DNA of 64,000 nucleotides. Source: Hippopus hippopus (Eukaryota > Mollusca > Bivalvia > Cardiida > Cardiidae). Under the pieces are notes generated by a model. That model saw only the letters and a program-made list of their open reading frames with translations. It was not told where the DNA came from and made no database searches. The stretch covers positions 26,991,587-27,055,586 of the forward strand of contig OX328107.1 of NCBI GenBank assembly GCA_946811185.2, given 5' to 3'. Positions 46,421-57,506 of this stretch are shown in pieces; the stretch's first letter is position 1; every line of letters starts with the position of its first letter. A program made the translations under genes and the position numbers.

Positions 46421-47259
46421 ATAAACAATACAAACTGTTACATTGTACAAGGAAAGAAAGCAGCCAGACCAAAAGTATTTTGATACTTCTTTTCCAGTGT
46501 CAAGAGGTGAAATGAAAAACATTGCTTGATTCATTACACATCTTAGTATCTTTTCATGTATGCTCTTTATATATCATTATTTACAATGGAAATCAATGTT
46601 AAATGCAAATAGACGTAAAAAAATATTCATTCAAATTAATACATATACAAAAATCATTTACGATCTGCTGCAACAAGCATCATACACAAAAAGTATATGA
46701 TGAACATGATTTTTAAGAAGTATACAGTAATTTTTTTTTTTTCAATTATTTCTTACGCGCATATAAAACAAAGATGGCACCTTACACAACTTCAAGTAGA
46801 GAGCAAGAGTGCATCAGAAAACGCTTAAAAAACTGCAAAACAGAATAACATCTCTTGCATGATGGAGTAAATGGTCACATGACCCAATGTACTTATTGTC
46901 AAGGTGCAGCGAAAAAACTATGTAATGAAAATCGCAAAAATGTGTAATTCAACACCATCCTTTCATAATAATAGTTCCCGTTTGAATATTAAATTATAAC
47001 GAAGCACACTTAATCATGCTTGGGTCAGTAACAAATTGACGTTGGGTCATGTCACCCAGCAACCGTGCACCTTGCCCCGCCCTCATATTTTTTTTGCTAG
47101 TCTTTTTTATGCATAATGGATTGTCATAAACACACATATTATTATTACACATGTCTAGGCTAGTGGTATTATACTGATTGGTAATATTTACCCTAGGTGT
47201 GCAAAATTACCGAAATTTCCAAAAAATGGTGATTTCTACACTGCATGATTGCAATTTCA
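46421..47259. other. Unassigned sequence
   Basis: A poly-T tract lies near 46730-46742. Nothing else recognised. Confidence 0.3.
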
Positions 47260-47350
47260 CTACTACATTAATCCAAATTTGAATTTGTTGCCTGCAAACT
47301 CTTTCAAATTGGTTGAGTAAAAAAATTTTGTTGTTTGGTAAACATTTAAC
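47260..47350 (-). mobile_element. Family A arm fragment
   Basis: GAATTTGTTGCCTGCAAACT, CTTTCAAATTGGTTGAG, TTTTGTTGTTTGGTAAACAT, TTAA. Confidence 0.6.
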
Positions 47351-47369
47351 AACAAGCATGTTAGTTGAT

Positions 47370-47660
47370 TTAACCCTCTACAAAACAATTCCTTTTAACC
47401 CTAAATAAGTTGAATGAAAAATTTTAAACTGATAGTAAAAACATGTATAATGCTAATTCAAACTTGTTTTTTGAGACAAATATCTCCTTAATGGACAGTT
47501 TAGATCCAAGATCAGACTACACACTCTGTGCAGTCTGATCCTGATCTTTATGGTCTTCAAAAGGTCAGTGAGTCGTGCTTGGCAGCCTAAGGATTAAAAA
47601 CGTTAGGAAAAGAAAAAGATGCTGGTAACCAGCATTTTCTCCAACATGTTTTCTTTTATA
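47370..47660 (-). mobile_element. Family A MITE interrupted by family D
   Basis: The left stub TTAACCCTCTACAAAACAATT is an A end. After the D insertion the A core resumes: AACGTTAGGAAAAGAAAAAG, ATGCTGGTAACCAGCATTTT, CTCC. The break is at the internal TTTTAA that intact copies show as GTTTTAACGACC. About 25 bp of the A arm are also deleted. Confidence 0.7.
47395..47597 (+). mobile_element. Family D MITE nested in family A
   Basis: Left TTAACCCTAAATAAGTTGAA; hairpin AGATCAGACTACACACTCTG, TGCAGTCTGATCCTGATC; right GTGAGTCGTGCTTGGCAGCC, TAAGGATTAA. TTAA on both sides matches the host site. Confidence 0.85.
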
Positions 47661-47763
47661 AAAAGCCAAATTATGTGGTAACCAAGTTATGTAGTAACCA
47701 ATAAAACAATTTCAAATGTTCTGTGACCATCATGAACCATCAGATTTGGTACGTATGAAATTG

Positions 47764-47980
47764 TTAACCCTTCATCAGATGACAAAGTTTTAGACTTGTC
47801 CAAACTGAAAACCTTTGCAGATGACAATTTTAAATGAGACTTGAATGACGTAACTTGTTTTTGAAAGGGTAGATATTGCTGGATAAGGAGAAAATGCTGG
47901 TTACCGGCGTTTTTTCCTTTTCCCACTATCTTTTCAAAAGGCTTTTTCTTCAAGCTTGGAATTGTGTGGTAATGAGTTAA
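47764..47980 (+). mobile_element. Family A MITE
   Basis: Left TTAACCCTTCATCAGATGAC, TTTTAGACTTGTCCAAACTG; core GGAGAAAATGCTGGTTACCG, GCGTTTTTTCC; right GGAATTGTGTGGTAATGAG, TTAA. Confidence 0.87.
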
Positions 47981-48501
47981 AGCTTGATTGTAAAAGATTA
48001 CCAGCTGTCAAAAACATATCACATATTTTGTTACCTATTTGTCTTCTTAATGACAGGCTGCTATAAAGGAATAATTCTGTTTGCCTAAAGATATGAGGAA
48101 ATTCATTATGCGTCATTATCTAAACCTGACCTTAACCCTCATTATACAGGCTATATCATCTGAAACCATATTGTTTTTAGGTTGATAAATATGCTTTGTT
48201 TCACTGACTTTAAATGTATACTTTGTGTTGTTCATGACAGAAAACTTAACACTTGTCTTCTGCAAGGGGTAGAACAGATAACTGTCCCCAAAGGCTTTTT
48301 GACTGCTCACCTCTGGATAAAGAGATGATCGTGAAAAAATCCAGTTGAAATCTCCACACAGATTTTGTGCGCAACTTTGAACTCTCATAATTTCATAAAT
48401 AGAGCACAAAACTAGGAATTCAACATACCTGTTGCTTGCATATACAATAACCCTTCGTATGAAATACATATATTTTCAATTTAAATGCTGACCATAAGAA
48501 A

Positions 48502-49556
48502 CTAGAGGCGCTTGAGCGCCTGTATCGCTCCACAGGCCTGATATTTCTATAATGGCGAAAGGAAGTTTTTAACAATTATCATTCAATCCTGCATTTTAGC
48601 TCACTGAAGAAAAAGGGTATGGAAAAAACTTGTGAGAAAAGAAGAAAAAAATGGTAACCAGCCACGCACAGACAAACGGACGGACGAACGAACGGACGGA
48701 CGGACGCAACAACCAGAATTCTTCTTGGAACACAATTATTTGAAGGAATTTGAAAGAGGACCACCAAAGGAACATTCCTAAGAAATTTGGTAAAAATCCA
48801 GTCAATAGTTTCTGAGGAGAAGTTTTTTAAAGAAAAAAATTACGGACGCACGCACGGACGAAGGGACGGACGAACGGATGGATGGACGGACGACGGACAC
48901 AATGCCATGACAATAGCTCGCTTGTTAAAGTGGCGTTAAACTCCAATACATCCAACCAACCAATAATCATTCAGTGACGACCGATTACAGTGCTTACAGC
49001 ACTTTGATTTTAAAAGGAATTTGGTAGACAACCACCATAGAAACAATTTGGTAGACAACCACCATAGGAACTTACTTGCAAAACAACAATGACATCCAAT
49101 GAATAGTTTTAGAGAAGAAATTTTTCAAAGATTTTACTTTATACCATAAAAGGAAAATGAGTCTCCCATAAAAGCCATGTTTTTTGACAGATCATTTTTT
49201 TTTTTAAGGAATTCTGTAAACCTGTATCTAAGGAACATTCCTGCAAAATAATAATGCTATCCAAATAGCGGTTTGGGAGGAGAAGATTTTTAAAGGGTTT
49301 TTACTTTGGTTGCCATAGCAACCAGAATTCTTCATGGAACACAATTATTTGAAGGAATTTGAAAGAGGACCACCAAAGGAACATTCCTGAGAAATTTGGT
49401 AAAAATCCAGTCAATAGTTTCTGAGGAGAAGTTTTTTAAAGAAAAAGTTTACGGACGCATGCACGGACGAACGGACGGACGGACGCACGGACGGACGCAC
49501 GACGGACACAACGCCATGACAATAGCTCGCTGGCCTTCGGCCAGTGGAGCTAAAAA
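48502..49556 (+). mobile_element. Rolling-circle-like (Pearl/Helitron-type) element, about 1.05 kb
   Basis: The 5' end TAGAGGCGCTTGAGCGCCTG contains an AGGCGCT/AGCGCCT hairpin and continues TATCGCTCCACAGGCC. Inside are repeated units (GAATTCTTC.TGGAACACAA near 48716 and 49328, nearly identical over about 125 bp), further diverged units at 49010-49330, and two (ACGG)n tracts (48670-48705, 48841-48893) with a third at 49450-49505. The 3' end is the hairpin AGCTCGCTGGCC / GGCCAGTGGAGCT at 49524-49551, then AAAAA. Comparison with the paralogous block at 63.2 kb supports these borders. A SINE-tail-like piece lies inside at 48926-48962. Confidence 0.75.
48926..48962 (+). mobile_element. SINE tail fragment
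   Basis: AAAGTGGCGTTAAACTCCAAT followed by ACATCCAACCAACCAAT is the SINE 3' terminus. It interrupts a second copy of the AATAGCTCGCT terminal hairpin of the surrounding element. Confidence 0.6.
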
Positions 49557-49987
49557 CAGTTCATTTCATCTGTTGCTCCAGTTGTTTAATTTCCCGAAAA
49601 CACACAAAATGGCCGCTTTACAAGCTCTTTACTGAAAGGTTTAATAATATGTCTTTGGTCATGCCTGTTAATGAAAGTTAATTGCATTTCACTGCAATAC
49701 AGATTAAACTAACGAAACAGAAAGTCAGTAAAGCGCTCTATCTTTGTTACCGGAAAATTTAGGATGGACTTGAGACAGTACGGTGCACATTAAATGTACA
49801 AATATGAAAAAGATCACTGTAGACTACTGGAACGGGATGAGTTGTAAGGTAAGGGGGTCTATTCTATCCTTTAAATCTGCTCCAATCCTTCACTGAATGT
49901 CAAGTTTGTTTTACAAGATCTGAATTCACTTCCTAATTTATCATAAACATAGTCTGTAAACTGCTCTTACCAAACAAATTCTCTAAA

Positions 49988-50098
49988 CTGAACTCTTTAT
50001 CACATTGCAAAAATTGAAGGTATTTGCATTTAACAATTTAAATGTGGCTGAATGATAGAATTTGCTTTTAATAAGGCAGAAAACAGTGTGGAACATAT
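49988..50098 (+). mobile_element. Family A left-arm fragment
   Basis: AACTCTTTATCACATTGCAA, ATTTAAATGTGGCTGAATG, AGGCAGAAAACAGTGTGGAA; it stops just before the next copy. Confidence 0.6.
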
Positions 50099-50100
50099 AA

Positions 50101-50328
50101 TTAACTCTTTACCAAACAACAAATTCTAGACTAGTCCAAATTGAAAGTAGTTGCAGACGACAAAGTAAATGTGACTGAAAGATTGAAATTTGTTTTGGGA
50201 AGGGTAGAAAACATTGTGGGAAAAGGAGAAAATGCTGGTTACCAGCATTTTCTCCTTTTCCCACAATGTTTTCAAAAGGCTTCTTTCTCAGGGTTGTTAA
50301 AAGTCGGGATTGTGTGGTAAAGGGTTAA
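50101..50328 (+). mobile_element. Family A MITE, 228 bp, perfect palindrome
   Basis: Left TTAACTCTTTACCAAACAAC; right GTCGGGATTGTGTGGTAAAG, GGTTAA. Positions 50207-50273 form a perfect inverted repeat: 33-bp arms and a single T at the centre (arms begin GAAAACATTGTGGGAAAAGG, close at GGT/ACC). There is no open frame. The best hairpin in the window. Confidence 0.95.
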
Positions 50329-50548
50329 GTGAAAAGGAGGTTTAATGCATCTGCAAAAAGCATCAACCAATTTCAGCCCGCGCAGTCCACACAGGCTGAC
50401 AGGGGTCAAAAATTTTCCAGGCAACATTCTACCTCCAGATTCAGTCAATTGTTAGACAAAATGGATTTTATAGATCTATCATTATGTGATGGCATGTGTG
50501 GTATCATGCATCAGAGAGATGCATTAAATTCCCATTCACCAAAGCATG
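50329..50548 (+). mobile_element. Family B MITE, left terminus replaced by A
   Basis: GTGAAAAGGAGGTTTAATGC directly follows the A copy, so the outermost B end is missing. Hairpin ATTTCAGCCCGCGCAG, CACACAGGCTGACAGGGGTC; right GATGCATTAAATTCCC, AAAGCATGGCACTATG. Confidence 0.75.
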
Positions 50549-50707
50549 GCACTATGATCTTGGCATAAGAAAATATGACAAAGAAAATAACTCCAAACAA
50601 TACAATTAATTGATGATTAGTAGCCATTCCCTCAAAATACACTTTTGAAAACTGTCTAAACTAGTAAACCAATCAAAAAGGATGATAAAATGTGACTGTA
50701 TGTGCAA

Positions 50708-50944
50708 TTAACTCATTACCACACAATCCTTTGTTTTGACCACCTCGAGGGAGAAGGCTTTTGAAAACTTTGCGGAAAAGGAGAAAATGCTGGCATCCAG
50801 CATTTTCTCCTTTTCCCACAGCGTTTTCTATGCTTTGACAGAGAAATCCCATCATTTGAGCTACATTTTTATTACTGGTACATCATTTATTACATGCTTT
50901 CAATATGGACAAGTCTAAAATTTTGTTGTTTGGTAAAGAGTTAG
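50708..50944 (-). mobile_element. Family A MITE
   Basis: Left TTAACTCATTACCACACAATC; core GGAGAAAATGCTGGCATCCA, GCATTTTCTCCTTTTCCCAC; right GTCTAAAATTTTGTTGTTTG, GTAAAGAGTTAG. Confidence 0.88.
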
Positions 50945-52125
50945 ATCTTATTATGCTAGTTTAAAACTTAGACTAGACATTGCAGCAGACAGTTACTGCA
51001 AGAAATTAGCAGCTGCAGTCTTGAAAATGCAATATTTGAATGTTTTTGTACCACATATAAATCATGTAATAATAGGCATATAAAATTCTAAGTTAGATGG
51101 GAGCAAGTTGATGATGTTAATATTGATGATGAATTAATCAATTTTTTTTCAACACTATCAGAGCAAATAAATAAAATATTCACTGAAATCTTGTTCTCAG
51201 TCCACACTAAACAACAAACTGTAACTGGATTGTAATCACTGATGATTTTTTTCCCCCCTAATGTATCATCATCATCTCTCACTAAAACTACTTCATTTTG
51301 CTCAAGTCAGAGACTCAAACTGATTGGGATTATTTTTGTGCATCCATTGCCATTGATTCAGTTAAATATTACTGCGACCACTTCTTTATCTCTTTCTCTT
51401 TATTTTCCAAAATGACAAAAAAAGACCCCACTGAAATCATGCCCCGCCTTTTTGCCTCTAGTCTGCCTCTCACATAATGCAAGAGATCAGAAAATCTATG
51501 TTCAAAATTATACAAGTATTAGTACAATAAGGGAATGGTTAGGTGCTCTTGTGGACGAGAAAAAACTGCACTTTTTTAATCTATTTTGTATGAAAATGTG
51601 AAAATTTTGAACCAAACAGCTTTGTTTTTGGTTGTAATTGGACCCCTCTTCAAACTTCAAAATATCAATGCCATGTACATGACTGTATACTGGTACTGCA
51701 ATGCAAGGACTAAAAAAGCACTCAAAAAAAAAGTTCATTATATTTACAATTCTCTTGGTACCCAAATAATTGTTACAAAATATTAAATTTTCTCCCTTGA
51801 AATAGAGTTAAATCGCTTGGCAAAATCACAACCATAGATTCAGTCAAACAAAGTTCCTCTCTAATGCTGTTTTGCTTACTTTCATATCCACACTGAAATT
51901 AAAATATCATCTGAGATTTTTTTTTTTTGACTTTTACATTTTTATGGAAACACAGGGAATTTTAAAACCGAGTTATGTTTCCATACAACTTCAACTTTAT
52001 AGCTGCAAGTGTACAAAAAGTATGTTAACCATCATCATGCCAAATCTAAATTGTTAACAATTTTACAACTATATTTCGTTAAATCAATTGACATTGCACT
52101 GGGTTTATACAACCAAAACTACTTA
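50945..52125. other. Unassigned sequence
   Basis: Nothing recognised. Confidence 0.3.
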
Positions 52126-52239
52126 TAGAGTAAGGGAGAGTGTTAAGTAAGATCAGACCACATGTATGTGCAAGCTGATCCTGCTTTACACTCTCTGTGA
52201 AAATACATATATAGTTGCAAACTGCATTATAAGGGTTAA
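52126..52239 (+). mobile_element. Family D MITE, shortened
   Basis: GAGAGTGTTAAGTAAGATCAG, ACCACATGTATGTGCAAGC, TGATCCTGCTTTACACTCTC is the hairpin; the right end TTATAAGGGTTAA is present. The left TTAA end is missing. Confidence 0.7.
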
Positions 52240-52442
52240 CATGCATGTCATGCATACTGGCTGTTCATCATAAAGAAAGAATTGGACAATGTTTTGTACC
52301 AGTATTTGCTAATTACTTTTTCTTTTGAAGAAAAATACATGTAATACAATAAAACCAAATAATTTCCTGTTCATCAAAATACGCCAAAGGTATTTCCAAT
52401 TATATCATTTTGATTTGAGATAATATTTGTAGATCAAAAACT

Positions 52443-52667
52443 TTAACTCTTTACCAAACGACAATCTTAGACTTGTCAAAATTGAAAGCATTTGCAGACA
52501 ACAAAATAAATTATTCAAAAAATGAAATTTACTTTGGGAAGGGTAGAAAACATTGTGGGAAAAGGAGAAAATACTGGTTACCAGCATTTTCTCCTTTTCC
52601 CACGATGTTTTCATAAGTTTTCTCTCTCAGGGTCGTTAAAAGTCGGGATTGTGTGGTAAAGGGTCAA
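52443..52667 (+). mobile_element. Family A MITE, 225 bp
   Basis: Left TTAACTCTTTACCAAACGAC; core GGAGAAAATACTGGTTACCA, GCATTTTCTCCTTTTCCCAC; right GTCGGGATTGTGTGGTAAAG, GGTCAA. The final TTAA has mutated to TCAA. Confidence 0.9.
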
Positions 52668-52685
52668 GACACTTGTTTTATGATA

Positions 52686-52711
52686 CACCCCCCCCCCCCA
52701 AAAAACCCCTA
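52686..52711. repeat. Poly-C / poly-A tract
   Basis: A C-run, then A-run, then CCCC. Confidence 0.8.
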
Positions 52712-52767
52712 AGTTCCCCATATACGAGACAACAACTCCAACAGTTACTTGAGATCTATTGCTAATA

Positions 52768-53254
52768 CCCCCGTCACACCAAACTCGTTCTCACTCCATT
52801 CCGAAAATTCTTGCCAAATGGACTTTAACTGTGTTCGGACGGATTGGACATATCAGCAACCTTTTACGATCTGTTTACGAACTTAATGGACGGGTTAGGA
52901 CGGGAAGGGTGCTCCAGAACTTTTAGCTGCTCAAATTTTTTTGCCGCCCATCCCGTCCTGTAATTAGACGGAGTGACAATGTACTTAAAACGAGATGGAC
53001 GTACTAAAAACGGAACTGCCGTACTTCGATCGTAATAGAGATGCGGTGCAGTTGGGCATCAGTTGGCAGTGCCCGTTTAGCCCGTTTTATGATTTTGTTG
53101 ACCCGGGTAAGACTTTCTAAGAACAGGTTTGGTGAGACAGGGGCTTCAGGCATTTTCAGGCCAAAATTACACGTTCTACCCCGACCGCAACCCATTTTCC
53201 GATTATGTTAGGATTGGGTAAGATGTTTTAAAAACTAGTTTGGTGTGACAGGGG
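52768..53254. mobile_element. Element J: MITE with CCCCTGTCACACCAAACT inverted ends
   Basis: The left end CCCCCGTCACACCAAACTCG and the right end ACTAGTTTGGTGTGACAGGG, GC are inverted repeats of about 24 bp. A second copy of the right end (AGGTTTGGTGAGACAGGGGC) lies inside at about 53126-53147, preceded by TTGACCCGGGTAAGACTTTC; the outer end is preceded by the similar TTAGGATTGGGTAAGATG. No coding capacity and no clear target duplication. Confidence 0.75.
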
Positions 53255-53989
53255 CTTTACATGACCTCAAGCCACTTGTATTTCTAAAATGTTTCTATAC
53301 TGGAATGGAAATAAACCTTTACTTTTATCCTGTTCATTGGTTCTTGATCTTTAATTTGGAAATTTGGACTGAATAAATGGATGAATTTAAAGAGAGTTAT
53401 AAAGGTTGTAATTTTGGACTCTGTCAATTTTTTTTTTTTCATCCCACCCAGAGATGGAAACTTTAGCTCCACAGATAATATAGCGAATAAAAATTTAATT
53501 GGTCAATGCAACTGAATAATTGGCTTTTGATACACCTGAAAATTAGTGTCATGTGTATGCAATCATTGTGGACTCAAGCAAAGTACCAGTCCTCGAAAAT
53601 GTATGAATCAAATGATATGAATTCATTGTAGAGATGAATTTTGAAATGTGTTCTCCAAAGGCAAGTAAAAAAATTCTGTTGATAAATTAGTTACCATGGT
53701 TTATTAATACAAATTAATGCTAACAGAGCAATCATCTTAAATGCCTCTACAACTAGTCACAACACCACCTTTAACAAGGCATTCAGTCCAACGACAATTT
53801 CCATTTCATGGAGGGATGAGTCAAACACCTTTCCAAAAGATCTTAAAGGGGCTTTACTCAGATTGTGATAATCATGTCCAACTACAAAAATATCTTATTC
53901 CTGAATTTTGTGAGGCAATAATTTGCAAAACGTCGATAAATGAGAAAGAGAAGTGTAACAGAGTTACCGGTATTTTCTTCTTTATTAAA
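53255..53989. other. Unassigned sequence
   Basis: Nothing recognised. Confidence 0.3.
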
Positions 53990-54180
53990 CAATGAAATTT
54001 TAGCCATAGCCAACTTGAAAGCAACTGCAAACAAACATTTAAATGTTACTCAAAACATATAATTTCTTTTTCACAGAGTAGATACTAAGTGGGCAACGGA
54101 GGAAATGCTGGTAACCACCATTTTCTCCTTTTCTAACAATGTCAGGGTCATTAAAGTCCAGATGATCTAGTAAAAGGTTA
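53990..54180 (+). mobile_element. Family A MITE, degraded
   Basis: GAAATTTTAGCCATAGCC, AAACATTTAAATGTTACTC; core GGAGGAAATGCTGGTAACCA, CCATTTTCTCCTTTTCTAAC; right ATCTAGTAAAAGGTTAA. Confidence 0.7.
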
Positions 54181-54786
54181 AGGACTGAAGATCCATATGT
54201 CTTAAACACAGTAAAGACAGTAAATGACCTTTTTACATGAGGAATTTGGATCCTTCTTATGAAACAACACTGAGACCTTACTTAGCAACAAACTCCAACA
54301 ACAAATTGTAATAAACATGTGAACAAGATATGAATAGCAAATTAAACAACCAATATTTTCTTTAAAAAAAATCCTGTTATATAACTTCAAAATATTTTCC
54401 GTCATGCAATTAATCGATTCTTCAGAAATGACGCAGAACTTAAATAATACAGCAATTTGCACACTAAATGCAGTTGAGTGATTAAAAACAGTAGTTTTCT
54501 TCTCAGATTTCATTCCCGCTTTCAACTACGCAAATGCATATGTCAAAATTGCATAACATGTTCTTTTATTACAATTTATGTAAAATTTAGTGCATATCTT
54601 ACCGATTTAAACGATCAGGTTATGATCACATGATTATTCTTTACTCCTATAAATAGCATAACGCAAAGCAAGAAGGTACTTCTTAACCTTACACGAAATC
54701 AACCCTGCATACGACCCTTACAAATAGAACACAATGCATGTTGATCCATTGAGCATAAACAGCTAGGGTCATTTAGTGTGCATGAC
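54181..54786. other. Unassigned sequence
   Basis: Nothing recognised. Confidence 0.3.
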
Positions 54787-55093
54787 TGACCCTGAAAAAG
54801 GATGGTTAAAAACAGAGTGGGAAACTATATCAAATGCTAGTAACCAACATTTTTATTCTATTTCCCACAATATTTTCTTCCCATTCAATAACAAACCCCC
54901 TTTTACCTTAAACTTCACGTAATCAATGCTCGTAACGACCTTCCATTTCCTTTTCAAATACAGAGTGGACATGTGGAGCATCACATTAGTTAGAAGATTT
55001 CGTTTAACTCCTTCAGACTGCAGATTACATTATTTTGTATACTGTAAACACTTTCAATATAGACAAGTCTAAACTTTTATTGTACTGTAAAGA
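54787..55093 (-). mobile_element. Family A MITE, degraded and expanded
   Basis: GACCCTGAAAAAGGATGG, AAATGCTAGTAACCAACATT, TTTCCCACAATATTTTCTTC, then about 130 bp unrelated to A, then ACACTTTCAATATAGACAAG, TCTAAACTTTTATTGTACTG. The extra DNA has no visible ends. Confidence 0.55.
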
Positions 55094-56171
55094 AACAAAG
55101 CACAAAAAGAATACACTTAATCCAGATGTGGCCAGGTCCTATAAGCTGAAATACATGTATACCCATACAGCACTGAGTAACTCCACCCCCCCCCCCCCAC
55201 CCCACCTCCCAAGATACAGATAGGAAAGCCAGACATATCAAAACTATAAAAACTGGGAGAATTGAGTAAGTTTGTAAAATTTAATGTTTTCAACAAGTTG
55301 CTTGAACAGCAGTTTCTTATAGGCGAGTTTTCAAGACATTGTGAAAATAAGAATATGTGCTTACTCACAACCATTCCTTTCTGTCAGAAATTGTTCTTAA
55401 ATGCTTCAGAATAACACATTTGATATGTACATACTTAAATAAAATTTTCTTAAGATAAAGTTTAATTTCAAAGGCCAAAATTTTTAATACAGAAGAAAAA
55501 ATATGACTTGATCAAATATTTTCTAGAGTAAATCAAAATCAATGATGACTAAAATTAATATGCAGAAATCTTTCATAAACTTCTGAAAATTTTGAAACAG
55601 TTGCCCCCATCCTGTCAAATTACACAAACACAATCCATCTCTTCACTCCACAATATGTATTTCCAAATTTGATATTGAAGATATTTTCACTGCAGAGGAA
55701 CAGTTTCAGTAACAAAGCATTAGAGGTACACAAAACTGAAGTTATTGCCAAATGGAGACAGAAATAAATACCACACTAGATGCCCTCTATTTTGCATGCA
55801 CATGCAATGTCTGTGCATACTTTTTTTTGAAATGCACATTCTCAAGATCAAATTTCAAATCATTTAAAGCCCTTTACTTTATGCCAACTCCATATTAGAA
55901 AATCAAGAGGCATTATTATGATAAGAGTAAGCAACATCTATGTTGGTCCTGCTTTTTTTGTTTTTTCCACTGTTTATCAAGATTAAAGGTTTCTTTTTTA
56001 AGAATCAGTTTCATTATCTTTTATTACTTTCTTTTTAATGTTCAATATCTTTTAAAGGTTTCAGCAAAGTGTGGTCATGGTGTTTACAAAGTCAACTGGA
56101 CTTTTCCGTCCAAAACTTCCACACATCCTTTCTGAGATTTAAAGTTTTTCACATATAGTTGGTCTTGCAGC
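55094..56171. other. Unassigned sequence
   Basis: A poly-C tract lies at about 55184-55199. Nothing else recognised. Confidence 0.3.
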
Positions 56172-56245
56172 CAGTGCAGATTATCGTAAATTCAGACTTC
56201 ACATTTTGTGCAGTCTGATCTTGGATCTACTTGGTCCAAAATGCA
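56172..56245. mobile_element. Family D hairpin remnant
   Basis: AAATTCAGACTTCACATTTT, GTGCAGTCTGATCTTGGATC, TACTTGGTCC. No TTAA ends. Confidence 0.55.
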
Positions 56246-56450
56246 ACCTTACAAGGAAAGATTTTTGGGTATTTTTACGCGACTTCATTTTTTATTTTAT
56301 TTATCTGATGCCCTGAGTGTTAAGATCATTTTTTCTGTCTACATTTTCCATGACCTCCCAGTTTTATTTCTCTTGTAACATCATAATCAATGAAAGAGGT
56401 GGTTTCTCACTTTTTGATGTGCAACAAACATAATTCATGTTTTTCTATTT

Positions 56451-56485
56451 GCATGAAAATGCATGCATGTTATGATGCATGAAAA
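56451..56485. repeat. ATGCAT-rich short palindromes
   Basis: GCATGAAAATGCATGCATG then ATGATGCATG. Confidence 0.7.
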
Positions 56486-56969
56486 ACCTCCAAAAGAAAA
56501 CAGCATGGTTTGGTATAAAAACTATACTTCAAGAACATAGGATAAACTAAGGTACCCTTAAGTCTTACAAAAGGTTGAAATTTCTCAGTTAAGTAAAGTT
56601 CCACAAAAGACAATAAAATCTTTTTTAAATTCTTAAAGAATAAAGCCATTTTTCAGTCGTGAAAAAAGTAACTGATTAATGAAGCGAATGCAGTCAATTT
56701 TCGATAACTCGTGTCACCTAAACATGCCATGTTTTGCGAATATCACAAGTCTTGTCGCCCTTTCAACAGCAGTATCCAAGTGACTTTCCCTTTTTTTCAT
56801 GTACTATTTAATTTAAAAAAAAAATTGCAAAGAAATTTCATAGTTAACATAATGCATCTGTCATTGATTAAAAGTGTCTAATAAATAAAAAAGATAGCAC
56901 TTTGACAGAACAGAACCTAAAAATCACATTTCATGTTTTCTTTTTTGCCAAAATACCTTTCAAAGTATC

Positions 56970-57264
56970 TGACAGTATAAGATCAAAGTCCAGACTGCAG
57001 ATCATGTGTTGTCTGATCCTAACTGATTGATTGAATAGTGTTTTACACTACTTTCAACATTTTTTACTGTGATGGCTCACTAATGTTTGTACCGGGTTTC
57101 ACCTGGTACCCACAGGTTGGGGCTCTGAAGCATCTTGACCAAGGACACAGCCTAGACCCTGAGTGAAGATTAAACCCAGGACCTAAACTTTCAAATCCTA
57201 CATCTTTATCACTGAACCATGCACAGTCCCTTCTGATTTTGATCCAGACTGTCCACAACAAAAC
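56970..57264. mobile_element. Family D remnant split by a SINE
   Basis: GACAGTATAAGATCAAAGTC, CAGACTGCAGATCATGTG, TTGTCTGATCCT lies on the left; TTTTGATCCAGACTGTCCAC on the right. Joined, the two sides follow the order of the D hairpin. Confidence 0.6.
57021..57231 (-). mobile_element. tRNA-derived SINE, third subfamily, inserted in D
   Basis: On the minus strand: head with A-box-like TGGTTCAGTGATAAAG and B-box-like GGGTTTAATCTTC; body GACCAAGATGCTTCAGAG, GTACCAGGTGAAACCCGG; end AAAACACTATTCAATCAATC. TCTGATCCT (57012-57020) and TCTGATTTT (57232-57240) may be a mutated target duplication. Confidence 0.8.
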
Positions 57265-57273
57265 CATCATGAC

Positions 57274-57506
57274 TTAACTCTTTGCCAAACAACAAAAATT
57301 TTAGACTTGTCCAAGTTGAGAGCATTAATGCAGAAGACAAAATACATGTGACTCAAAAATTAAAAATTGTTTTGAAAATGGTAGATAACATTGTGGGAAA
57401 AAATAGAAAATAATGGTCAGTAGTATTTTCTCTTTTACCCACACCACAATGTTTTCAAAAGCCTTTTTCCTCAGGGTTGTTAAAAGGACTGTTGGTAAAG
57501 GGTTAA
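57274..57506 (+). mobile_element. Family A MITE, 233 bp
   Basis: Left TTAACTCTTTGCCAAACAAC; core AAAATAATGGTCAGTAGTAT, TTTCTCTTTTACCC (imperfect); right AGGACTGTTGGTAAAGGGTTAA. Confidence 0.87.

Larger units (their letters stand above)
48273..49840. repeat. Paralogous block, left copy (interrupted by a rolling-circle element)
   Basis: Segments 48273-48490 and 49557-49840 align in order with 62615-63515. Anchors: AACAGATAACTGTCCC (48273 / 62615); TACCTGTTGCTTGCATAT (48426 / 63115); CACAAAATGGC (49602 / 63239); AAGTCAGTA followed by a similar AGCGCT/AGCCCT (49721 / 63410). On the minus strand both copies have GGC(G/A)GCCATTTTGTG, then CAACAG followed by GTAT, a possible 5' splice site. It could be a duplicated exon with its promoter, or an unrecognised long repeat. 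Confidence 0.6.
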
